64,000 bases of DNA from Cyprinodon diabolis (taxonomy: Eukaryota; Chordata; Actinopteri; Cyprinodontiformes; Cyprinodontidae). The notes beneath the pieces were generated by a model that saw nothing but the letters and a program-made list of their open reading frames with translations, was not told the origin of the DNA and did not search any database. Positions 15,101 through 27,100 of this stretch are shown here, piece by piece. Numbering within the stretch: position 1 is the first letter of the stretch; each line of letters opens with the position of its first letter. A program made the position numbers and the translations under genes. The stretch is from positions 36,262,501 to 36,326,500 of the forward strand of contig CM060070.1 of the NCBI GenBank assembly GCA_030533445.1, written 5' to 3'.

Positions 15101-18100
15101 TGTGTCGCTGAATGTGTGCATTGATGACTGAAAGACATTGTCTGCCTCCATTTATCTGTTTACTACAGTGTGTTGAATTCATGATAATGAGCATTTAAAG
15201 ACATTTTAATTAGAGGAAAAAATTGCAGGGGGGAATATATAAAGAGTCTAATCAACCAAAACTTTCGCGACCCCCATACAGTACCTCCGCAGACCCCCTA
15301 GGGGTCACGGACCCCCTGTTGAAGACCTCTGCACTAGAACTTTGGACCCTCATTTAAAATGGTGTAACCATTTTTTTTTTGGGGGGGGGGTGGCTTGGCT
15401 TGATCAGTTAAAGATAAAGCAGGACATATTAGGTACATCTATTCTACTGTTGCTACATTAATTTTAAAAAGAGCATTTACTTGGACTAATTTTGATGTCT
15501 GATATGTGCTGTAGTCTCGGTAATAATTATGAATAATGTGTGAAAGGGTCTTTGTTGGTTTTAATTGCTGTTCGTTAACATATGCTGTCACTGTATGTAT
15601 GTTACACCTTAAGTTATTTTTATTTTTTTGTCTTCCTTCAGCAAATTTGTGGGTTCATTAATAGTGTTGGAAATTGGGCCCAAGCCCAGAGGTCTGAGGA
15701 CAATACGTAATGTTTTCGATGTGTTTATGTCCGTCTTCAGGTCAAGAGGCCAATGCAGACACTACAAGAGGAGCTGTGTGCATGCAGGAAGGAGTTAGAT
15801 GAAAAAACTACCGCTGTCAGGAGAGCTGCCCAAGATAGGGAGGAGATGGCCAAGGACAAGGCTGCTCTGGAAGTGAAACTAAACTCTGCTGACCGAAAAG
15901 CCTGTAGCCTCAAGCAGGAGCTCATAGCACTGAGGTCTGTGTGGTTTGTGTATGTTTGTGCGTTCTTGGGTGGAGGTGATTGTTAAGATATATGTATATA
16001 TTAGTCTGATTCAAAAATGTGAGTTTAGTTGCAACTGTTTTATGCGGCATAATTATGTTGATATGTGGCAGGCATACACCGAGATGAATCAGTGTGAGTT
16101 CGCCCATTGAGTCCTCAGTCCCCAGCCTGTTTTTCTGTGTATGTTGTGTGGGTTAAGTGAAACCAAATGGCATTGTATATTTTGAGGCAATCTGACCTAA
16201 AGTGAATTTGGATTTCTAAAGCACAGTCTCGTGTAACAAGAGTCTACAAGTAAACTAGTTTTATTTGGAAACTGTTTGAGGTGGATTATTGGATTTTATG
16301 ATCTTCTCCACCTTGAATTTCAAAGGACTTTTTTTAAGTGCTAAGGCCTTTTTATTGCTTTGTTCCAGAGCGGAGAAGAACTCCCTGGAGAAAGCTATAT
16401 TTGAGAGCCAGGAGCTTTCTGCATCCCTGGAGGCCGAGCTCACCAGGTTGAAGGGCGAAAGATACAGCTTGAATCTAGCTAACGAGGCCTTGACGCGTGA
16501 GTGGCCCCTTCCCTCGAAGATCTCACTGTTTTCCACGCCAAGCCTCTAGGCCATGAAGCTTTTCCAGCCATCCACCAGAGATCCATATTTCAGCGCTGAG
16601 ATCTGCAACAGCTGGGCCCTGGTATCACTGGAGCTGCTTTCTCAGCTGACCCTGGTCTCAGTGCTGCATACAAACACATGGATCGAATAAATATGGTTAA
16701 GCTCTAATGTTCCGGATAAACCCACGGATGACCATAAGATATATATACAATTCCCAAAACAAACAAATACTTGTATATCATCTTTTCATTAAGTACAGCT
16801 CAGTAGTAGGTTAAGAGCTGAGTTCACGCATATGTTTTTCTGTGCAGGTGAGGCGGCTCAGATGCGTGTAGATGCTGAAAAACAGTTACAACAAGCTGCA
16901 AAACAACGAGGAGTGTGGGAAGAAAAACTGGCCGAGGTAGAAAGAAATGCCCTCTTGATGCTGAACAAGAAAGAGCAAAGTCACAGAGAGCAGCTGGAAG
17001 CTGAACAGAAGCGTATGGTAAATTATTAGTGATAATATACCATATAAAGTATGGGACATGCACATAAACATCACTGGTTGCAGCAGCCTACATTGATGCC
17101 ACTGTGGTCACAAAACTCAGTTCAGTCAGACAAAATGACCTAATCTGTCATTATTTATATTATATATTAATATATATGCATTTACCGCTTCTGTCGTGTT
17201 CTCAAATAATAACCGTTAACTGAAAAAAAATACCAGCTATTTAGCTGATATAGAGAGTCCTATATCAAAGGTATTGTTCCCAGATGAAAACTGAGTGTGT
17301 GCTGATGTTTACTGTCTAACAGGAGCAGCAGTTTGCAGAATTCACGGTCCAACAGCAGCAGATCGAAGAGCAGCTGCGCACACAGTGCGAGGAGCTGCGT
17401 GTGCACAACCAGAGTTCGATGCAGCAGATGCAAGATGAGCTGGCAAAGCTGCAGAAGGAGTTCAGCCAAAGCCTCCTACAGGCTGAAAGTGACAAGCAAC
17501 AGGTTCCTTTTAATAAGAGAAACATTTTCACATGCGTTAAAGAATCACCATATCACTCATAAAGCTGAATATGAAAACAGAGTCAATAGAAAAACTGTGC
17601 ATTGCATTGCTGAAGTATTTTTCCCCCTTGGACAGGCATCAAACATAAAGATATTAAATTGTATTTTTTTGTGAAGAATCAACATCAAGTGGGACACAAT
17701 TATGAGGTGTTACTAAATTCATTGGATATTTTAAACTTTTTAAGAAATAAAAAAACTGAACAGTAAGGCGTGCAAAATGAGGTGGGAGACAATCAGTGGT
17801 ATACTGCAAAAATCTGGCCTTTACTGAAGAAAGCCTTTAATTAAAGATATCTATAGAAAAGTCTTGTTTAAAGTTTGCCACAAGCTACCTGAGAGAAACA
17901 GCAAACATCTGGAGGAAGGTGATCTGGTCAGAGGAAACCAAAATCAAACTTTTAGGCAACAATGTAAAATATTATGCTTGGTGTAAAAGCATCACCTCGA
18001 ACACACCATCCCCACTGTCAAACATGGTAGTGGCAGCATCATCATGGTTTGGTCTTGCTTTTCCTCAGCAAGGACAGGGAAGATGGTTATAATTGGTGGG

Positions 18101-21100
18101 CAGAAATGGAGCCAAACACAGGAGCATTCTGGAAGAAAACCAGTTGGTGTCACAAGCGGGGGGTAAGGTTGGTTAAGGACCCAGATGCAGAGCCGAGTGA
18201 AGCAGAGATTAGTTCTGACAGGTTTAATTGAAGAACAAAGGAAACAGAGGTAGAAATCCAGAAATCTAACTAAAATGTTTAACAAACCAAAAACCATGGA
18301 GACATCAGGGGGAAAAAACGAGTCTGAGGAGCCACGGGGAGATGAACTGAGTAGACGAGTACAGCATAGAGAAGGAACCAGCACTGGGTGACTGCAGAGG
18401 TGGAGTATTTAAGGAGAACAAAACAAAGGATGGACTAACGAGCTGAATGAGGAGCAGGTGTGGGTGGAATTGGCAAGAGGGAATCCAAGGGGAAAGAAAA
18501 CAATCACAAGGGGGCAACAGAGAGTAACTAAAGAATGCTAAAATATTATGGAAAATAAAAACAAGACAACTGATAACAGAAAACTCAGAGTCACAACAAA
18601 TGACAACCATAACAGTTGGAGTCTGAGTTAATCTATAATGGAATGTTTCACAACTTGTAACTGTAATCACAGCAAAAGGTGGGGCTAAAAAGAATCCACT
18701 CAAGAGGGGTGAATAATTTTGCACACCTATTTTGGCAGTTTTTTATTTGTTAAAATAATTACAATATACAATACATTTCATTCCACCTCTTGATCGTGTC
18801 CCACTTGTTGGTTTATACAGTTTTATATCTTTATGTTTGAAGCCTGTACTTCAAATACTATATTATGCCTGTATTGCCTTGCAAAAACAGAATCAGGACC
18901 AAAACCCATAGATGCATGCAAGTTTTATGTCCCAATTTGCAGTTGCAGTTAGCCAATAAACAGTGACAGAAAGCAGAAAACATGTAAATGAAGAACTAAT
19001 TAATAGATAGATAGAGCCTAAACTGAACAGCTGAAACAAGCACTGAGCAATGGAAACATTGTTGCCTTGTATTATAAAGGTCTGGGAAATACATGTTCTT
19101 CTTTGCATGAGTGGGTTCTCTCTGGGTACTCCGGCTTCTTCCTCAAGTCCAAAAACATGACAGTTAGGTTAATTAGTGGCTCTAAAGTGAGTGTGTGGGT
19201 GAATGGTTGTGTATATCTGTGTTAGCCTGTAGTACCCTGCCTTTTGCCTCTAGGCTGCTGGAGATCAGCAGCAGCACCCTGAGAGACAACCAGTGGAAGT
19301 TGGATGCATGAAAACAGGAACATGAGAGGCAAACCACAATCACCCATGCACCATGGCTCTAACCCTGCCTTGAATATTTCCATAACGTTAGCCTTGAACT
19401 TGTCTTATCTGTCTCTGGTCCTTATTTTGTCACTAATGTTCTGGCCTTTGCACAACAGTTGTATTTCAGGTCATGTTATATATATTTCAACTCTTATTGC
19501 TAACTAGAGATTATGTAAAGGAAAATAGCTGCAGTGTTTTTTTTCGAGGGATGTCTGAGCAAAAGGCTGTATACTAACACATGTGACAATCAAAGAAAAC
19601 ATATTTCCTTCCCTCCTCTTCAGTTATTCGCCACTTTCCATGGCCTAATGTGGCAAGTTGTGAGAACGCTTTTGTTGAATCATTGGACATCCAAGATCAT
19701 CTAGCTATAACAAATTTGTTTGCCACTGATTGTAAATCCCTCTGAGCTCTTTGTGTTTTGTGCTCAGGCTTTGTTCCAGCAAGAAGCAGATAAAGCTGCC
19801 CTTACAGAAAAAATAGCATCCCTACAACAAGATCTGGAAATGGAGCGAATGCAGAAGGAAGCCCTCAGCAAACAACATCCAGACAAGGTAAAGATACGCT
19901 AGAGCTGTATATTGCTCTGTAATTGTATGTTAACAGATTTATGTCTCTTATATTACAGAATGCAGTAATTATGAAATGTGAGCTGGAAGCCTTACAATCA
20001 AAGTTTGAAGAATCCCTGGCATCTCTTCAGAGCTCCAGGATGAGTCTCATGGAGCAAATCAGAGAACTGAGCCAACAAAAAGCAAAAGCAAAACAAGAGG
20101 TAGGAACAATCAGTCATTATAAGATTGATTACATGATTCAGGATATAAAGACTGGGCACTTTGCTTCAGTGAGGCCAGTATGTAAAAATAATCATCTATA
20201 TAAAACCATCAATACAATTTATAAAATACATGTTTGCTGATTGAGGTGGGGAGCTCAGCTAAAGCTTGTTTGGTATTTTGAAAAGCTCTGATCCCCACTG
20301 CCATGTCAGAGAGTTAATTAATTAGTGCTGGTGATGGGAGAAAAAGCTATTTAATTTAGTTTTCCTTTACTTTGTCGAATCTATGCGAGGGAAATGATGA
20401 AGGAATATCAATAAAGAAAATGCAATCAGAGACTTTAATGTGACTCAGAAACATGCAATCAGGAGAAACCAGGGGAGGACTCAGTCCCTGGTACCACGAT
20501 ATAAAATTAAAGTTTAAGTTAACCTCTTGTGTAAATAAGCCAGTGGGGGAGTGTTTATTTTCTCCCTTGCAAAACCCAGAGGCTGGCTCCACTGGGACTC
20601 TGGGTCTCCCTCTCCCTTCCACATATCACAACAGTGCTGCCTCATTCTCTCTGCCCCTCCCCGCCAATCCGCACCCTTAAAATCAGATAAAATAAAGTAT
20701 AATTGGCCTGATCGCTGCTAGTTTGTTTCTTCTCACGTTAAAGTTTATGAGAACGAACCATCTTGTGTGGGCTCTAAACATAACACTCTTCCTTCTCCTC
20801 GTCCTCCCTTTCCACTCCTCTCACTCCTTCCCCTCGACCAGTTCTTGGTAGGCTGTAGTTTATCATGTTGTTTTGTGTGGATATTTTACTCTCTGAGCTG
20901 TTAAGAGGAGACAGTGAGAGACAGCACCTGGATACAGGCCCAACAGCCTCTTATCTGTGATATGTTTAGGCCTCGGCCTCTCCAACTATCCACAACATGT
21001 TGCTATAAAACAGAATATAGGTCACAGAGTTTATTACAATTCTCTAAAAATGTTCATCTTTTAAAAAAGGAGGCTTAACGTGTGTAACAACATGTAATGC

Positions 21101-24100
21101 AATACAGCCTCATTATGTAGACAAGTGTAATAAAATCCATTGATGTAATTTGGAATTAATTATGCAACAATATTACATTAATATTACATTTTTTGGCTGT
21201 TATTATTAAAAAAGGGAATTCCTCTTTTTAATCAATATTCACAAGCTACTTTTTGTATTTATCCCAATTACTATCTATGTAATAAATGTGTTTTGAACAT
21301 TTAAATCTTTGAAATTCTGTTTATTACCTACCAAATTTAGTAGACGATTTAGTAGCTTATCCAGCTTCTTTCAAACAGCTTTTTCCACAAAAGCATCAAA
21401 AAATGTATTCCAAATGTCATGAAGCGGTGTTTGTTTGGAGGACCCAAATGCAGAGACCAGTAGGCAGAGGTGAATTAAAGTGGGTTTATTTAAGTTCACA
21501 GCTCCAAGGGCAGGAATCAAAGTCCAACAGAAAACTACTAACGCACCTGAACCAAGGAGACATCAGGGGTAAACCAAAACTAGGAGCCAGGGAGAGACGA
21601 GGAAGGCAGGCAGAAGTTAGACGAGGATCCATCAAACAGAAACTGAAGAGGGAGGGCTTTTAAAGGGAACAGAGACAAAGAGAGAGCTAATGAGGGGATT
21701 AAAAACAGGTGAAGGCAGAACAGAAAAACAGAGCAAGGGAGGACACAAGAGGGCAGCAGAGGACAATAAATGGAAAACCAAGAAAAACAGGAACAAACAG
21801 ACCAAGACTCTGACACCAAATTAAAAAGCAAAAAGTAATTCCCTAGACTTAAATATTCCCTTGTGTTATGTGGGATGTTAGAAGTCCCACTCCACAAAAC
21901 AAAAAGTGAGAATGGTTTGTTAGGTCAATGTCTTATTAACGACTGAGACTACAGTTGAACAAATATTAATCACTGTGGACAGTAGAGCTTTTATGTTCAC
22001 TTGGAAAATCTGTTTAGGACATTCAGAGCCATGTTATTTAACTGTTTGCAAAGTATTTCCTACTTAACTGAAACAATCCTTTACTAATCTTTTCATTAAA
22101 GACAGAGGATTCATTGGGTTTGTTTAGAAAAAGCCCCCCTACACTTTTTTAATCCAAGTAAAATGTAATGTTATTACATACTGAGGCAGATTGATTCTAT
22201 CATATTTTGAAGCAGTTAATCCAAAATGCTGTTGTAATCCCGTTTTATTACATTTTAATTCCTAATTTCTTACATCATTGCACAGTGCGGTGGTATAGGG
22301 TAGTATCTTAATCTCATTGTATAAACCTTTGCCTTTTCAGGTGGAGTTGTTTAATTTTGCAATATTTAGCTTAAAAACAATCTAGTATTGCCCTCTATGG
22401 GTTGAAACGTGGTCACTGCAGTTGAGTTTTTTTTTAGGTCAGGAATAATGATACATTCTATTTAACTTGGAACTGGCAGTGATGTAACCTCCAAGGGGAT
22501 AGTATTTAAACTTCCTTTTGTGGACCCTCATATTCTATTATTCTTATAATGATAACAATAACATTGAAAAAAAAAACATGGTATGCTGACTTCCAAGTAC
22601 CAGTTAAATGTACCCTAAACCATCTCACATACCATGTGGGAGTTAAGGTTTGTAATTGTGCACTATGACTATTGATTGATAACTTTTTTGTAACGATTAG
22701 TTAGTACAGTGTTTTATTTCAGGTACCACTTAGAATATTCAGTTATATTAGATTTACTTTTAATGTTATTTTACCTCATCTCCCCCCTTCGCTCATTTGG
22801 CCATGTATTGGCACGGCAGATTTTGGGGGCATTATTCCAGATTAGTCTCAGTCCAGTATTCCTTTCAGTTTAGTTTCCAATCATTTCTGTTTTAATAGGA
22901 TTTATATATAAATTTATATATAAATTCTGTTTTAATAGAATTTATATATATTTTTTTTTTAGGATTTTTGAAAAAAACAGTTCAGAAAACTTATTTGCCC
23001 GCAGTACTTAATGTAAAATGTAAACAAAAACAAATAAAAATCAAACTAACATCAAAGACAACAAACGAGTGTTGTTAGAAGTCTCTAAAAATTTGATTCT
23101 GATCTTCTACTGTCTCAATCTTTTTCATATATGAAATAAAAGGCCTCCAAACTGCTTCAAATTGGTCCATTTTGCCATTCAGAAGAAATTAGGTAATAGT
23201 TGAGGAGTTACAGATAGGCATCGTTTCCCATTCATTAACCCTATATTCAGGAAAATCTTTTTATCTGTTTATTATTGTGTGCCTAAGGGTATTAATTAAA
23301 AAGAAACAGCTTAGGGTCCAAAGTAATACCATCACTAATAATCTTTTCCATCATAACTTTGACCAAAAAATATTGTTTTTATTACACTACCACATCCAAT
23401 GTACTAATGAGCCGCTCTGCATTAGTTGTTTCAGGCAGACATCTGGCCATCATATCTATTTATATCTTTTGGTGTTGTATTAATGCGCATCTACCATCTA
23501 AAATGCATTAATTGAAGGTGTGTATTTACTGATTAAGCTGCACTTTTAATTGAAATCATTTCACAACAGAAAGTAGGTAAAAATATGTTAACAAACATTG
23601 CGTCAAACATTAAAATAACTTAATTTAAGTCATCCCCACTTATGATCCCTGAAGGAGGGTGCACCTTTGAAGGAGGTATATCCGAAGTATCTAAGAGCAT
23701 CTTAAACATTATAGGCCTCACTTGGTTTAGTTGAGAGTCTGTGTTCACATTGCCAGAAACTGAGCACAAATGGCCAATATAAAAGCATTTGCTGAAGCGC
23801 ACAAATATTCTCCTCCTGTTTTCCAAACATCACCTTTTTATGACTTTGGGAAAAATATGTGGACTGATGAGCCAAAGAGGGAAAAAATATTTGGAGGGTG
23901 TCCATCTCGGTATGTGTTAGGGTAACTCAGTATTTTTTTTAAAAATCATACCAAAGGTCCAGTGTAGTGGTGATGGGGATGGAGATATTTGCTGCTGCTG
24001 ATGGACTAAATGAAGTAATTGATTTCTGTTCATCACTTTTACACCAAAGCACACTGAAGCTATGCAGCATCACAGTGACCTAAAGCACAGGAGTTATTCC

Positions 24101-27100
24101 CACTCACAATGGCTCATAAAGAAAACTAAGTCAATGTATTAGATTGGCCTAGTCAAAGTCTGGGCTAAACCTGTATGGTATGCTGTATTCAAACTTGAAA
24201 AGCGATCAGATGTTTGAAAATTGAGTGATTATTCTAAAACTGCAAAGATTCAGCAGAAATCCCTCCAGAGGGGTGGAAAAGACTCATTGCTAGGTTCAAA
24301 AAGTGTAAATAGTAGTTATTTCTTGTTAAGTTGCACAACTAGATTTTAGGTTCAAGTGGATTTTAAAAATGATTTGTGTATTTACTCAGGTTATCTTTGT
24401 CATTAAAGTTTAATGATCTGAAACATTAAAGTGTGACAAGAAGGAAAAATAACAGCAAATACATTTTCATTGCCTTGCATCCAAAATTAGTCTTGAAGGA
24501 TGTTTTATCAATGTGTTAGGAGTTTGACATTAACTTTAGTAATGCCGATCAACATAATATCACAATGTAAAATTTGCATAAGTAATCAGAAGATTAATCC
24601 TCAATAATGAGCATTCCTTTTTGTTTTATATCATTTGGCAATGAAGTTAGAGGGTCTTCGCCTTCAGCTGCAGGAGATGGAGGATAATCTCCTGAAAGGA
24701 CAGAAAGATCTGATGGAGGCTCACAATGAGCTTCAAGGCTGTGTGGAAGAACGAGACAAGCTACGCAAAGAGGCACTGGAACTGAGGCGAACTCTGTCCG
24801 AAGAAACCAGAGAGAAAGAGGCCATCCTGGTTTCTAACCAGGAGCTCAGAGCTTTCATCAAAAGAGCCGAGAGGGACAATAACAGGTGCGATGGTGCAAC
24901 TAATTTAAGGATTTTCTCGAAATGCTGACAAATTTCACGTTGCATCATTTTCAAACTTATATCGACCAGCTTGAAACGAGCGTTGGAGGAGGAGGAACGT
25001 AATAAGTCCATCTTGGAAGAATGTAAGAGCTCAACGCACGAGGAAGCAGCCACTCTAAGGAGAACCATAAGGGAGCTGGAGAAGACTCATCTACAGGCAC
25101 GCAGAGAGCTGCAAGAGCTACGCAGGCAGGTAAAGGATTGTTGAAATTAATATTTTTTCTTGCATGTTTTCAGTATAGATTTAGATCACAGTAAATTATG
25201 AATTTTTTACATAATCAGATAAAGGTCCTTGAAAACAAGAATAAACAACAGAACCAGGAACTGCTGGAGCTGCAGGACCAAGTATGTCAGGAAGAGCAGA
25301 GGAAAGAGGAGGCACGGCGGGAGGCCTCTGCTCTCAGTCAGAGAATGCTGGAGTGTGAGGCTGCCAAACAGGCAGCTCTCAGTGAGGTAAAGCGATGTGA
25401 TCCAGTGGTGTTTAAGTTTGTTGTCTTATTGTGTCTGAACTCATTATTATTATCATTTGAGTTTTTTTCCTGATCAGTTTATTCCTCTGTACTCTTTATA
25501 GTTGTTATGTCATATTAGTTTATTCCTTTGTGTTACTAATTGGGTATTTTTAGTTAATATTCTGGGGCTGATGTTCTGTCCTTTATGTTTAGTTAAACTC
25601 CTCTTGTGTTTTCTGCGTTAATAAGGCTGAATTCACATACCAGGTATTGATGCTCAATTCAGATTATTTTCTGAAATCTAATATTTTTTTAGGGTTCAAT
25701 AGTGATGTTGATATGCATCCACCTTCAGAATTCAGTCTGCATGGTTCATGACTACAAAGTTGACCCACATGTGCAGGATGTTAATCGTACTGGTAAAAGA
25801 TAGGACCATGCGTCTTTAAGCTGCAGTGGGAACATAGCATCAAGACTCATTCACACAGATTCTGCCAACTATGAGTTTTTTTCTCCCTTTCCACTTCCGA
25901 CAGTCTTACTGAAGCATGATGGACAGCCCTCCTCCGTCATCCTTCAAAAATATGGATCAAGTGTATCCACACTGTATCCATACTAGATACAGTGTGGATT
26001 CTTTGGAACACAGTCAGTATCGAGCCACACTAGGTCAGCTTAACACAGACTACGCTCTTTGTTATGCATCCGGACAGCCTCCCCTAATAGGCCACACCAC
26101 AGGCAAATGCAATTTTTATTTTTATTTTTCTACCTACATGCCACTCATCTGACTTTTTAGTGGCAGTCAGATTGGTCCAATTCCGATGATTTCAGCTCCA
26201 AAAAGTCACATCTGTGCCACTTCCATATGTTGTACTAAATCGGATGCATATCTGCTAGATTTGTTGAGAAAAGATGAAAGAAAGAGGAGTTAAAAGGGAG
26301 ATAATGATAAAACATCTTCAGTCTGCTTCATCACCTGCAAAGAGATATAAAAAGAACAGCACAACCAATGGATATTGTTTAAGAGATACAATAAAGTAAC
26401 ACCTTGCTACTATCGCTTAAGTAGTATTATTTGATCTGACATGTATACTGTGGTAGCTGAAGATAAGAATATGGGCTTTCTGTATGGAAGTGAATCTCTA
26501 AGTACCCGGAGCCAAACACCTGTATTTGTGAGAGTGCACTTGTGGATGTAAAGTTTATCCAAAGGAAAATGCTCAATAGTGGTTGTGAGGAGCCGAAGAC
26601 ACGCCCCTCCAGAGCACAGAGGCGGATATTTTAAATATTTCAAAGCCTCTGAATTCTCACCACATTTCTTATAACTTTCCCCTTATCATTCAGCCTTTGA
26701 TGACATTTCTAAAAACACTGAAAATAGTTCAGCTCTCTTTTACCTTTCTTTGTCTCCTTATGAGGTGATCATAATCATGAGGTGATCAACCTATAAAAAC
26801 AAAGAAATGGTGACACCCATTGTAACTGATGGTTTGCTGCTGTGTTACATCTTCAGATTGGGGCTGCAAACCGTTGAGAATGGAGTCTGATGTTTGCAGC
26901 ATTTAAGTAGTAGTCTGGATGACCAAGCAGAAAAAAAATAGATTTTATCAAAAGGTTGGGACTGAACTCCAAGACCTGCAGTGTAGCCTTAATTTGAAAT
27001 GTCCCAGGTCCACTTAACTCTTCCAGTCTGGCTCTCTGGTTTTAAGTAACTTGTCAGTTTTGCTCCATCATCTGTCAGAAAAAGACTCGATCTGTATTTC

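Larger units (their letters stand above)
7397..15740 (+). other. crocc2 intron 11 (8.3 kb, largest crocc2 intron)
   Basis: Repeat-swollen intron. It carries an antisense exon-like sequence at 8582-8773, a SINE, two dispersed fish-type repeats, and two hAT MITEs with perfect duplications. Stretches 7400-8400, 9630-10770 and 12160-14850 are AT-rich and otherwise unassigned. A 112-codon antisense open frame at 13908-14246 has no recognised motif. Confidence 0.55.
15935..17322 (+). other. crocc2 introns 12-14
   Basis: Three introns of 434, 351 and 305 bases around exons 13 and 14. AT-rich, no element recognised. Confidence 0.5.
17503..19767 (+). other. crocc2 intron 15
   Basis: 2.3 kb, about half of it a decayed Tc1 element split by an LTR (17633-18846), then a truncated SINE-like repeat. 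The remaining 450 bases before exon 16 show nothing. Confidence 0.5.
20100..24646 (+). other. crocc2 intron 17
   Basis: 4.5 kb. Contains an LTR at 21415-21815 and a Tc1 relic at about 23600-24480. The segment 20100-21400 has a C/T-rich patch at 20780-20840; the segment 21816-23600 is AT-rich with a short duplicated palindromic motif at 22900-22950. Nothing else recognised. Confidence 0.5.

Noticed and set aside
18305..18724. Antisense open frame of 139 codons
   Set aside because: Lies across the solo LTR and the Tc1 relic; no recognisable protein.
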